Below the pieces are notes generated by a model that saw nothing but the letters and a program-made list of their open reading frames with translations, did not search any database and was not told where the DNA came from. From CAVRAW01 sp963716135 (GTDB lineage: Bacteria; Planctomycetota; Planctomycetia; Pirellulales; JADZDJ01): a stretch of 64,000 nt of DNA. The translations under genes and the position numbers were made by a program. Shown piece by piece: positions 1 to 9,216 of the stretch. The stretch is from NCBI GenBank assembly GCA_963716135.1, contig OY970289.1, positions 806,001 to 870,000 on the forward strand, given 5' to 3'. Numbering within the stretch: position 1 is the first letter of the stretch; every line of letters begins with the position of its first letter.

Positions 1-77
1 TCTATCTACAGGATGGCGATACGGTGGAGGTGGAGATCGAAGGCATCGGGGTACTGAAGAATGTCGTTAACTCCTGA
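1..77 (+). CDS. Fumarylacetoacetate hydrolase family protein, C-terminal end (partial)
   Basis: Only the last 24 codons are in the window, read from base 3 to the TGA at 75-77. The peptide contains DGDTVEVEIEGIGVL followed by KNVV, which matches the extreme C-terminus of fumarylacetoacetate hydrolase-type enzymes (2-hydroxyhepta-2,4-diene-1,7-dioate isomerase or acylpyruvase group), where a DGDxVEVEIEGIGxLxN strand is very characteristic. These enzymes act in the cytoplasm on diketo or keto-enol acids from aromatic catabolism. Substrate cannot be judged from so short a piece. The gene points the same way as the PEP-CTERM gene that follows but is separated from it by about 225 bp with its own promoter, so the two are probably independent. 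Confidence 0.7.
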   Translation, partial: YLQDGDTVEVEIEGIGVLKNVVNS

Positions 78-156
78 AAATGCATAGTTTTTCTAGGTCT
101 TTTAGGGGGGTGAGGCCCGCTTGTTCGTTTTTTTTGGCAAAATTTCTACAAATTTC

Positions 157-185
157 TTGCTATCGGCGCAGATTGCGGCAATAAT
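157..185 (+). promoter_or_regulatory. Sigma70-like promoter of PEP-CTERM gene 1
   Basis: TTGCTA at 157-162 and AATAAT at 180-185 are separated by exactly 17 bp. The stretch before the -35 (AATTTCTACAAATTTC) closely resembles the stretch in front of the second PEP-CTERM gene at 32776. The predicted leader is about 110 nt. The assignment rests on sequence only; the match between two independent loci makes it better than a lone consensus hit. Confidence 0.55.
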
Positions 186-302
186 CGCCTCCTGTTGGGT
201 GTTTTGTAGAGTTCAACTGGGACGAGCGCAAAGTGCTTCGACCAGCAAATGGCCGTTTCTAAACTAAAAGCTGATCCGCAGTCATCCTTGGAGTGCATGC
301 TC

Positions 303-989
303 ATGAAAACGTCGAAAATGTGTCTCACCTTGTTTGCCGTAGTGGTTGTGTTGTCGCTTGCGGGCAATGCTTGGGCGTCAACGATTGCCGACTGGACCTT
401 TGATACCAGCAAACCAACAACCGCAGGCCCAATCTCTCCTGAAGTCGGCGCAGGAACGGGAACTGCTCTTCACGCGGGCGGAAACCTCTATACCGCACCG
501 GCAGGCAATGGATCGATCAACTCTTGGAGTTCCAATAACTGGGCCTCTGGCGACTACTATCAATTCGTGGTCGATGCCAGCCAAGCGGGAATGAATTCCG
601 GCATTACGATCGATTACGATCAAACCGGTAGCGCCACTGGTCCTCGCGACTTCATCCTGCAATACAGCACCGATGGCACGAACTTCACCCTCTTCGGCTC
701 GCAGTATTCGCTGTTCAGTCCAGCCGTGACTTGGAGTTCGGGCACCAGCAATACTTCGAACCACCGGACTGCGACTATCAGTGCTCTTGATGGCGCCGCG
801 ACGGCCTATTTCCGCATTCAGGCCAATTCCGGAACTGCCATCAACGGCAACGCCATTGGCACCGCGGGTTCCAGTCGTATCGACGACGTTATTATTACGG
901 GCGTTCCCGAACCGACCACCTTTGTCCTGGGCGCGATTGGTCTAGGCTTGGCTGGTTTGGTTGGTGCCCGCCGCTATCGCCGTAAGTAG
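303..989 (+). CDS. PEP-CTERM sorting domain protein (short form)
   Basis: A 228-residue exported protein. A signal peptide covers residues 1-25 (positive start MKTSK, hydrophobic core, AWA then S). The mature part is rich in Ser, Thr, Gly and Asn, begins TIADWTFDTSKPTTAGP and looks like a beta-sandwich. The last 28 residues are a PEP-CTERM tail: VPEPTT, a hydrophobic helix, then ARRYRRK. In this family the tail is recognised by an exosortase, and the proteins are usually envelope or exopolysaccharide associated; no exosortase lies in the window. I chose ATG 303 because GGAG lies 9 bp upstream and the signal peptide starts there; an in-frame ATG at 249 would add 18 unhelpful residues. The N-terminal domain recurs in the large PEP-CTERM protein at 32936, on the other side of the TPR array. 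A strong terminator follows. Confidence 0.9.
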   Translation: MKTSKMCLTLFAVVVVLSLAGNAWASTIADWTFDTSKPTTAGPISPEVGAGTGTALHAGGNLYTAPAGNGSINSWSSNNWASGDYYQFVVDASQAGMNSGITIDYDQTGSATGPRDFILQYSTDGTNFTLFGSQYSLFSPAVTWSSGTSNTSNHRTATISALDGAATAYFRIQANSGTAINGNAIGTAGSSRIDDVIITGVPEPTTFVLGAIGLGLAGLVGARRYRRK

Positions 990-1018
990 GCAATAGTTTT
1001 TGACTGTGTGATTCAGCG

Positions 1019-1054
1019 AACCCTGCGGTCGCAACAGCGACCGCAGGGTTTTTT
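1019..1054 (+). terminator. Rho-independent terminator after PEP-CTERM gene 1
   Basis: A perfect 14-bp stem (1019-1032 with 1037-1050) with a 4-nt loop is followed directly by TTTT. It should uncouple the PEP-CTERM gene from the TPR array that starts 95 bp later. Confidence 0.85.
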
Positions 1055-1148
1055 CTTTTGATTCCCCGGAAGGTAAACTGATCAAGAGGCCGTTGAATCG
1101 TCGATTGGCTCGCTCCGCCATAATTATCGCCATTACGGACGGTTGTTG

Positions 1149-3128
1149 ATGTCCAGGCCGGCACAGAGCACTCAGCCGAGCACACCGGCGAATAATGCAG
1201 GCCGGTTTGCATTGACACGGCGTCTTCAAATCTTCGGAGCCTGGGTACTGGTCTTCGTAGCGCTGCTGGTTTTGTACGGGCCGGCGCTGAACGGCGGATT
1301 TCTCTGGGACGACAACGACAACGTCACTAAGCCGGAACTCCGGAGTTGGCACGGATTGCAGCGCATCTGGCTTCAATGGGGCGCGACGCAAACCTATTAT
1401 CCAGTCGTGCACACGCTCTTTTGGTTCGAGCATCGGCTCTGGGGCGACGCCACACTGGGATATCACATCGCCAGTATTTTGTTTCACTCGATTTCAGTTT
1501 GCCTGTTGTACTTAATCATGCGCCGACTGCAGATTCCCGGCGCACTGCTCGCGGCGGCTCTCTTCGTTGTGCATCCGGTATACGTCGAATCAATCGCCTG
1601 GATTACGGAGCAAAAAAACACGCTGTCCGTAATGGTCTCGCTGGGCTCGGTACTGGCATATTTGCATTTCGATGAGCATCGTCGCCCGGCCACCTATACC
1701 CTTTCCCTGGGTCTATTCCTGCTGGCGCTCGCCAGCAAGACGACGGCGGTCACGTTGCCGGCGGCGATATTGGTCATTCTTTGGTGGAAGCGGCCGGCCC
1801 TGTCGTGGCGGCGCGATCTTGTCCCGCTGGCCCCGTGGTTCGCGATCAGCCTGCTGGTGGGATTGTTCACTGCCTGGTATGAGCAGGTGTATGCGGGAGC
1901 CCAAGGGACAGATTTTGCAATGACCGCGGTAGACAAGTGCCTGCTGGCCAGCCGCGCGTTTTGGTTTTACCTAGGCACGTTGTTCTGGCCGACGCACCTG
2001 ACCCTGATCTATCCCCGCTGGGAAATAAATTCAGCCGCGGCGTGGCAGTATCTCTATCTGCTGGGCCTTCTGGCGCTGCTGGCCGGCGCCTCAGTTGCGC
2101 ATCGACGCTGGCGTGCGCCTTTGGCAGCCCTGTTGTTCTTCCTGGCGACGTTGTCACCTCTCTTGGGCTTTTTCCCCGCTTACCTCTTTCGATACACCTA
2201 TGTCTGCGATCACTTTCAGTACCTCGCCAGTCTGGGAATCGTTGTGTTCGTATCGGCGGGGATCTCGCTGGGCCTGAATCGCCTGGCCGCAACGCCACGG
2301 CACATCGGCCAGGGGGTGTGCGGCCTGCTGCTGGCCACGTTGGCCGTGCTCAGCTGGCAACAGTGTCATATGTACCGCGACGCCGTCACGCTGTACCGAA
2401 CCATGATCGACAGAAATCCCACTTGCTGGATGGCCCACAATAACTTGGGTCTGGAACTGGTCAAGCTAGGACAGCCGCAGGCAGCGATGGAACATTATCT
2501 GGAATCTCTCCGGTTGAATCCCGACAATGCCGAAGCACGCTGTAACTTCGGCGCCGTACTGCTCGATGCCGGTCGAACCGGGGAAGCGATCGAGCAATAC
2601 CAAAAGGCGCAGCAGATCAATCCCCAATTGGCCACCGCGTACAACAATTTCGGCGTCGCTCTCGCCAGCCTCGGGAAATACCCCGAGGCGATCGCCCAGT
2701 ATCAGACGGCCATTGGCATTCGGCCTGACGCCGCCGACGCCCATAACAATCTCGGCGCCGCGCTGCTGAAAAGCAATCGAACTAGCGAGGCAATTGAAGA
2801 GTTCGAGCTCGCGCTACGGATCAATCCCGACTATTCCGACGCACAAGCCAATCTAGCGGCGGCGCTGGCCAGCCTGGGCCGGTGGCAGGAAGCGATCGAC
2901 CACTATCAATTGGCCTTGCGGATCAATCCCGAGAATTTTGACGCACTGGCGAATCTGGCGCTGGCCTACGCTGCGATCGACCAGCCAAGCGACGCGGCGG
3001 CGGCGGCCGAAAATGCGCTGCGCCTGGCCAAATCGCACGGAGCTAGCGCGCTGGCCGAGCAAATCGAATCCTGGTTGTCCAATTACCGCGCAGGGCAATC
3101 ACCCCATTCGCAGAACAAGCTCCCCTGA
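1149..3128 (+). CDS. TPR membrane protein 1, TMTC/GT-C-like, subtype A
   Basis: First of fifteen tandem paralogues; 659 residues, intact. Residues about 30-400 contain many hydrophobic segments (roughly ten or more), with WDD at residues 53-55 in the first periplasmic loop, GATQTYYPVVHTLFW, then IPGALLAAALF and HPVYVESIAWITEQKN. Six TPRs fill residues about 420-620, followed by the family tail LAEQIESWLSNYRA. An acidic pair early in loop 1, many membrane helices and C-terminal TPRs is the layout of eukaryotic TMTC proteins and GT-C glycosyltransferases such as protein O-mannosyltransferases, which use a lipid-linked sugar on the outer membrane face. Glycosyl transfer is inferred from layout, not shown. 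ATG 1149 is preferred to TTG 1143. The region 1055-1148 must contain the array promoter, but I see no convincing consensus. Confidence 0.8.
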   Translation: MSRPAQSTQPSTPANNAGRFALTRRLQIFGAWVLVFVALLVLYGPALNGGFLWDDNDNVTKPELRSWHGLQRIWLQWGATQTYYPVVHTLFWFEHRLWGDATLGYHIASILFHSISVCLLYLIMRRLQIPGALLAAALFVVHPVYVESIAWITEQKNTLSVMVSLGSVLAYLHFDEHRRPATYTLSLGLFLLALASKTTAVTLPAAILVILWWKRPALSWRRDLVPLAPWFAISLLVGLFTAWYEQVYAGAQGTDFAMTAVDKCLLASRAFWFYLGTLFWPTHLTLIYPRWEINSAAAWQYLYLLGLLALLAGASVAHRRWRAPLAALLFFLATLSPLLGFFPAYLFRYTYVCDHFQYLASLGIVVFVSAGISLGLNRLAATPRHIGQGVCGLLLATLAVLSWQQCHMYRDAVTLYRTMIDRNPTCWMAHNNLGLELVKLGQPQAAMEHYLESLRLNPDNAEARCNFGAVLLDAGRTGEAIEQYQKAQQINPQLATAYNNFGVALASLGKYPEAIAQYQTAIGIRPDAADAHNNLGAALLKSNRTSEAIEEFELALRINPDYSDAQANLAAALASLGRWQEAIDHYQLALRINPENFDALANLALAYAAIDQPSDAAAAAENALRLAKSHGASALAEQIESWLSNYRAGQSPHSQNKLP

Positions 3129-3159
3129 CCGCGCGCTCTGCTTGGTAAGATCCATTGAT

Positions 3160-5227
3160 ATGTCCCGAAACGCTCATCATCCGCGCACCACGTCCAAGCA
3201 GACGAAACTGGCCCTGTTGGCTTCGGTGGCGATCGCCGCTGCGGCGGCGGTGGTGTACGGGCCAGCCATTGGTGCGCCGTTTCTTTTTGATGATGGCGAC
3301 ACCGTTGTCAACAACTGCTCGATTGTCCGGTTACTCCCCTTGATAGGCGATTCCGCGCATCCCGGCCCGTTGAACCCTCCGATTGATTCGTCCACGGCCG
3401 GTCGACCGCTGGTCAATCTTTCATTGGCGCTGAACTACCAATTCAGCCATCTCAACTCCGCGGGCTACCAGTTGGTCAACTTGGTTTTGCACGTGTTAAC
3501 GGCCCTGCTGCTGATGGCGATTGTCGAGCGCACGTTGGGATTGGAGTATTTCGAAGGCAGGTTCGATCGCGCCAAAGGACTATTGGCGTTTAGCGCGGCG
3601 CTCGTATGGGCCTTGCATCCATTGCAAACCGAGACAGTGATTTACGTCACTCAGCGTACGGAACTGATGGTCGGCTTTTTCTATCTGGCAACGGTGTATT
3701 GCAGCCTGCGCTGTTGGGCGGCAGAAGATGCGGCCGCTCGGAACCCCTGGCTTGGACTGGCGATCGCCGCCTGTCTGGCCGGCATGGCCTGCAAGGAAGT
3801 AATGGTTTCGGCGCCGGTGATCGTGCTCTTGTTCGAGCGCACCTTTCTTACCGGGTCTTTCCGCAAGGCATGGCGAAAGTCGAAGCCGTTGTACATGGGC
3901 CTGTCGCTGGGGTGGATCTTGCTGTTTTATCTCAATTATTCTGCGCCGCGGTCCGATTCCGCCGGCTTTCATTTGGGCGTTCCTGCCTACGTGTGGTGGT
4001 TCACGCAGGCAAAAGTGCTGCTGATGTACTTGAAATTGGCGGTCTGGCCGTGGCCTCTCGCGATCCACTACGACATGCCCTATCTGACGACCTTCGGCGA
4101 TTCCTGGCCGTGGCTGGCGCTGGCGGCGTTGGCAGGCATCGTTACGCTCGTTCTGATTTGCCGGCGAAGTGCCATCGGTTTCGTGGGCGCTCTGGGTGCT
4201 TGTAATCCTATCGCCGACACTGGTGGTGCCGATTGTCACGGAAGTGGCCGCGGAACGACGGATGTATCTTCCGCTTGCGGGGCTGGCGACATTCGCGGTG
4301 GTGGGCGAATACTGGCTATTGCACCGAGTGGTGCAGCGGGCGGCGCCGGCCGCCGGTTCCCAGTCAACCCAACGCCGCTCGTTGGCGGCGACCACGGCAA
4401 TGGCGATGTTGCTGGCCATCGTGTACAGCGTGGTGAGCGCACACCGACTGTCGGCTTACCACGATGAAATTGCACTTTGGCAAAGCAACCTGGCTTATCA
4501 ACCCGACGATTATCTGGCACATAGCAACCTGAGCGTGGTGTTGGTCAACGCCGGCCGAATCCCGGAGGCGATTGCGCATTGCGAGCAGGCATGTTTGCTG
4601 AAACCGGGATATGTGCAGGCTCATTACAATTTGGGAAATGCATTGGCCAAGGCGGGGCGTCTGCAAGATGCCGTGGAACAATATCAAACCGCGCTCCAAT
4701 TGAATCCCGACTCCGCCGACGCCCACAACAACTTGGGTAGCGCGCTTTATACCCAAAACAAATTCAAAGAAGCCATCGTGCAATATCAGCAAGCGATCGA
4801 ACTGAAACCTACGTTTAGCGCCGCTTACTACAACCTCGGCACCGCGCTTTTCAAAATCAATCGACCCCAAGAAGGGGTTAAACAATATAAGCTGGCCTTG
4901 CAGCTGAAACCTGACTATGTCGAGGCGCATCTCAATCTGGGTGTTGCCTTGGCAAATCTTGGGCAAGTGGAGGAGGCGATCGAACATTTCCGCAAGACCT
5001 TGCAGTTGCAGCCAGACTCCATGGATGCCTATTCGAATTTGACCACCGCCTACGCACAATTGCACCGCCCTGACGAAGCCCGGGCCACTGCTCAAAAGGC
5101 GCTGGAACTGGCGCGCTCCAAGGGTCAGCTTTCCCTCGCGCGGCAAATTGAATCCTGGCTGACCAACGATCGCGCCACGCCGCCCAATGCAGTGTCACCG
5201 CCAGATTCGGCCCGCGCTTCACCGTAA
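3160..5227 (+). CDS. TPR membrane protein 2, TMTC-like, subtype C (frameshifted)
   Basis: Subtype C differs from its neighbours: FDDGD at residues 43-47 is followed by RPLVNLSLALNY (from residue 82), HPLQTETVIYVTQRTEL and CKEVMVSAPVIVLLFERTF. The RPL block and the HP-x-x-T-E-x-V block are the closest thing in this array to the conserved blocks of eukaryotic TMTC proteins. Six TPRs occupy the last 230 residues. The reading frame breaks near 4191: comparison with the paralogue at 17618, which reads GAWVLLILSPTLVVP here, shows one extra base after GGCGCT. The N-terminal part reads in the frame of ATG 3160 and the C-terminal part in the frame ending at TAA 5225-5227. Repaired length is about 688 residues. 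It starts 31 bp after gene 1. Confidence 0.72.
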
Positions 5228-5249
5228 CTCGCAGGATCGCTTGCTCTTC

Positions 5250-7220
5250 ATGCCGACCATGTGCGCTATACCAGGCGATTCTGACGGCCGCACCAATTCG
5301 TCAAGCCAGCCGATTGCCTCGCCACGATCCATTGGGCTCGGAGGATTCCTATTCATCGCTGGGCTTGCCCTGCTGGCGTACGCGCCCTCGTTGAGTGGAG
5401 GATTTATTTTCGACGATGACTTGCTTTTGACTGAAAACAACCTCATCCGGCAAACTGACGGAGTATTTCGCTTTTGGTATACCACTGCTCAGCCTGATTA
5501 CGTCCCCTTGACCAGTTCAACGCTGTGGCTGGAGTGGAGGCTGTGGGGGATGAACCCCACCGGCTACCACGTCACCAATCTCTTGTTGCACATTGCCGCG
5601 TGCCTGCTGATTTGGTCGCTATTGCAGCGATTATCCATCCCGGGCGCCTTTCTCGCTGCGGTGCTGTTTGCCATCCATCCGGTGAACGTCGAAAGCGTGG
5701 CCTGGGTGGAGCAGCGAAAAAATACTTTGGCCCTTGTGTTCTTCCTGCTGTCGATTATCTGGTTTTTGCGCACGGAAGAACCGTCGAAATCCGACGGGGA
5801 AATGAGCCAAAGAGAAAATAGTGCCGCCGGGAGTGTCGCCCGCTTTGGCATCTGGTATTGGCTGAGTCTGTCGGCCTTTGCGCTGGCGATGTTCAGCAAA
5901 GGCTCGGTGGCCATCTTACCGCTGGTGTTGCTGCTTGTGGCGTGGTGGCAGCGGGGCAAAATCACCCGCGCCGATCTGTTGCGCAGTGCGCCCTTCTTTG
6001 CAGTGGCCGCGTTGCTGACGCCGGTGATCATTTGGTTTGTGAGCCACGGTTCCAGTGGCGCCGTCCGAAACGTTTCATTCCCGCAGCGACTCGCGGGCGC
6101 CGGGGGCGTGATCTGGTTCTATTTGTCGAAGGCTTGCGCCGATTCAACTGGCATTTGTCTATCCGCAGTGGCAAATTCAAACGGATCGACTGCGGTGGTG
6201 GCTGCCGCTTTTGGCGGCAATTGTGGTCACCGTTGTGCTGTGTTGGCGGCGCAATTCGCTCGCGGCAATCTGGAAGCGGTCGGTGCTGTTGGCCTGGGGA
6301 TTCTTTTGCGTGGCATTGTTGCCGGTCGTAGGCTTTTCGGACTCGGGGTATTCGAAGTATTCATTGGTGGCGGACCACTATCAGCACATCGCCATCATCG
6401 CCGTCGTGGCCCTGGTGTCGGCCGGATGGACCGTCTGGCACGACCGCGCCACGGCGCAAGCCAATCCTTGGCGATGGTCGCCGTCAGTCTTTTGGTAGGA
6501 GTTTTGACGCTGCTCTCGTGGAATCAAAGCCGGCTGTACGCCGACGCCGTCACCTTGTACGAAGCAACTCTGGCAAGGAATCCGGACGCTGCGCTCGTGC
6601 ATCACAACTTAGGCAAACGGCTGTCTGACCTCGGGCAAATGACAGCCGCCATTGCACACTACCGTGAAACGGCGCGACTGATGCCCGGCAGCGCCGAGGC
6701 ACGACAAAACCTGGGAAATGCCCTGTTCACGACCGGCCGCCAGCAAGAGGCCATCGAAGAATTCCGGCAAGCCCAACGGCTGGAACCCGAAAATGCCAGC
6801 GCGCATTATGATCTGGGAATCGCGCTGGCCAAAACGGGCCGCCCCCAAGAAGCGCTCGAGGAATTCCGGCAGGCCATTCGACTGTTGCCCGATTACGCGG
6901 AGGCCCATAATAACCTGGGAAGCGCGCTGCTCGACACCGGTCAGACCTCCGAAGCTGTCGAGCAATTCCAACAGGCAATACAATTGCAGCCGGAGTACGT
7001 CCAGGCCTACGCCAATCTGACGATCGCCTATGCCCGGCTCAACCGGCGCGCCGACGCCATCATGGCGGGAGAGAAAGCTGCAAATCTAGCACGATCCTAC
7101 GGAAACACGGCGCGAGCGCAGCAGATCGAAACCTGGTTGACCAACTACCGACTCCAGCAAACCAATCCGCCAAGTAAATCTGCGACGCCCCAACCCGATG
7201 CGGTTCACGTCGCTCCGTAG
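5250..7220 (+). CDS. TPR membrane protein 3, subtype B (two compensating frameshifts)
   Basis: An uninterrupted 656-codon frame, but about 115 codons in the middle are not the conserved protein. From about 6133 to about 6485 the family sequence (AAIVVTVVLCWRRN, SLVADHYQHIAIIAVVALV) is found in another frame, so there are two compensating shifts: near 6133 two bases appear lost within the KALAPI motif, and near 6480 the frame returns. Subtype B signatures are present: FIFDDDLLLTENN, PDYVPLTSSTLWLEWRLWG, SIPGAF and HPVNVESVAWVEQRKN. Five TPRs follow, then QQIETWLTNYR. ATG 5250 is the first sensible start, 22 bp after gene 2. Any automatic translation of this gene will contain a false internal segment. 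Confidence 0.7.
   Translation: MPTMCAIPGDSDGRTNSSSQPIASPRSIGLGGFLFIAGLALLAYAPSLSGGFIFDDDLLLTENNLIRQTDGVFRFWYTTAQPDYVPLTSSTLWLEWRLWGMNPTGYHVTNLLLHIAACLLIWSLLQRLSIPGAFLAAVLFAIHPVNVESVAWVEQRKNTLALVFFLLSIIWFLRTEEPSKSDGEMSQRENSAAGSVARFGIWYWLSLSAFALAMFSKGSVAILPLVLLLVAWWQRGKITRADLLRSAPFFAVAALLTPVIIWFVSHGSSGAVRNVSFPQRLAGAGGVIWFYLSKACADSTGICLSAVANSNGSTAVVAAAFGGNCGHRCAVLAAQFARGNLEAVGAVGLGILLRGIVAGRRLFGLGVFEVFIGGGPLSAHRHHRRRGPGVGRMDRLARPRHGASQSLAMVAVSLLVGVLTLLSWNQSRLYADAVTLYEATLARNPDAALVHHNLGKRLSDLGQMTAAIAHYRETARLMPGSAEARQNLGNALFTTGRQQEAIEEFRQAQRLEPENASAHYDLGIALAKTGRPQEALEEFRQAIRLLPDYAEAHNNLGSALLDTGQTSEAVEQFQQAIQLQPEYVQAYANLTIAYARLNRRADAIMAGEKAANLARSYGNTARAQQIETWLTNYRLQQTNPPSKSATPQPDAVHVAP
6948..7042 (+). 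repeat. 95-bp tract identical to 8992-9086
   Basis: The next-to-last TPR and the start of the last TPR of gene 3 are base-for-base the same as in gene 4, although the flanking sequence has diverged. This is the footprint of gene conversion or very recent recombination. Confidence 0.8.
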
Positions 7221-7243
7221 CGGGACTTGCGCCAACATTTCCC

Positions 7244-9216
7244 ATGTCAATACCGACCAAGCCGGAACCGCCGCATAGCGACCCCGCTCCGGCAAACCTG
7301 TTGGCGATCAATCCGAGCAATTCTGCATTACTTGGAACGTACTTGATCGTTGGGCTGACGTTCTTGGTCTATCTACCTTCGTTGCATGGTGCGTTCATCG
7401 TCGACGACGATCGCTATCTGACAAACAGCCCCGTTATTTCTTCGCCGAATGGCTTGTATCGCTTTTGGTTTACCAGAACCCTCGACTACTATCCGGTTTC
7501 CAATACATCTCTGTGGCTCGAATGGCGCCTATGGGGGCTGAACCCCACGGGTTACCGCGTGACGAATCTGGTCCTGCACATCGCCACTTCTCTTTTGATA
7601 TGGGCGGTCTTACGCCACCTGTCGATCCCGGCGCGTTTCTGGCGGCCCTGCTCTTCGCAATCCATCCCGTCAACCTGCAAGTCGCGGCCTGGATTTCGCA
7701 GCGGAAGGAGATCCTGGCCGCCTTGTTCTTTGTGTTGTCGATCTTGTGGTATGTGCGTTACCAAAAAAGCCGAAAACTTGGTGCCGTCACGATGACCCCT
7801 GGCACCAGGCACTGGTACTGGTTCAGCCTGTCGGCCTTCGCGCTGGCTATTCTCAGCAAGGGCAGCGTGGGAACCCTGCCTCTTGTGTTGTTGCTAATCG
7901 TTTGGTGGCTGCACGGGCGGATTACGAAACGGGACATCGTGCAATCGCTGCCTTTCTTCTGCGTCGGCTTGGTAGTGTCTTTGCTGCATGTGTGGTCACA
8001 AATGCACGGCGATCCGATCGCCCATGCCAGTTTCAGTGAGCGATTGTCCGGCGCAGGGGCAGTCGTTTGGTTTTATTTGGCCAGCGCTTTTCTGCCGATC
8101 AACCTATCGGCCGTGTATCCGCAATGGCTCATTCGTACCGGCGATCTGCGCTGGTGGCTGCCGCTTTTGGCGGCTGTCGCCGTCTCGGGGCTGCTCTGGT
8201 GGCATCGGAGACGCGGGTGGGTTCGTCCCCTATTGTTGGTTTGGTGTTACTGTTGTTTTGCCTTGGTGCCCGTCGTAGGGTTTGCCGAAACCGGTGGAAT
8301 GAAAATCTCACTAGTGGCGGATCACTGTCAGCATCTCGCGCTGATTGGCGTCGTAGCTTTGGTAGCGGCCGGATGTGCCTACTTTCACCAACACACAACA
8401 GTGCGACGATGGGCAAAAATGCCCGCTATCGTCTTGGTCGGATGTCTGGCCATGCTGGGCTGGCACCGCAGTTCGCTGTTTGGCAATTCAGTGCTATTGT
8501 TTCAGGATTCGCTGACGAGAAATCCTCAGTCCTGGCTGGTTCACACGAACCTCGCCATTGCCCTCGGCAAAACCGGCCGAACCCAAGAGGCGCTCGAACA
8601 CTGTCGGCAGGCAGATCGGTTCAATCCGGATTCTCCGTTAGTGCATCACAATTGGGGGGTGCAATTGTTTGACGCCGGAAGATTTCCAGAGGCAATCGAA
8701 CAGTTCCGTCAAACCCTGCGGTTGATGCCCGACAGCGACAACGCCCACCGCGACTTGGCAACCGCCCTGTTCGCGGCAGGCCAACAGCATGAGGCGACCG
8801 AGCAATTCGCACTCGTTTTACGTGGGAATCCTGAGAATGCCCAAAGCCACTACGAGTTGGGTGTTGCATTGGCCAAAACGGGTCGATTGCGGGAAGGGAT
8901 CGAACAGTTCCAGGAAGCGATACGCCTAAAACCAATTTACCCTGAGGCGCATAATAATTTGGGAAGTGCGCTGCTCGATGCAGGTCAGATATCCGAAGCT
9001 GTCGAGCAATTCCAACAGGCAATACAATTGCAGCCGGAGTACGTCCAGGCCTACGCCAATCTGACGATCGCCTATGCCCGGCTCAATCGGCATAACGAAG
9101 CCATCATCGCCGGGGAAAAAGCCGCAAGTCTGGCGCGATCGAGCGGAAACACCATGCTCGCTCAACAAATCGAAGCCTGGCTGGCAGGATATCGCTCGCA
9201 GCAAACAAACCAATAG
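7244..9216 (+). CDS. TPR membrane protein 4, subtype B (frameshifted)
   Basis: The N-terminus from ATG 7244 reads IVDDDRYLTNSP, YYPVSNTSLWLEWRLWG and LHIATSLLIWAVLRHLSIP, then shifts frame at the CCC run 7627-7629. Intact paralogues have SIPGA encoded with one more C at this site, so one base seems missing. The remainder continues GAFLAALLFAIHPVNLQVAAWISQ in the next frame to TAG 9214-9216. Repaired length is about 657 residues with six TPRs. The first TPR begins with the unusual WLVHTNLAIALGKTGRTQEA and shares HCRQAD with gene 5, so genes 4 and 5 are a close pair. The gap to gene 3 is 23 bp. Confidence 0.72.
8992..9086 (+). repeat. 95-bp tract identical to 6948-7042
   Basis: Partner of the tract in gene 3, lying at the matching place in the TPR domain of gene 4. 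Confidence 0.8.

Noticed and set aside
1060..1148. A promoter for the array formed by TTGAAT (1093) and CATAAT (1119)
   Set aside because: The spacing is 20 bp, too long for a convincing sigma70 promoter; left unassigned.
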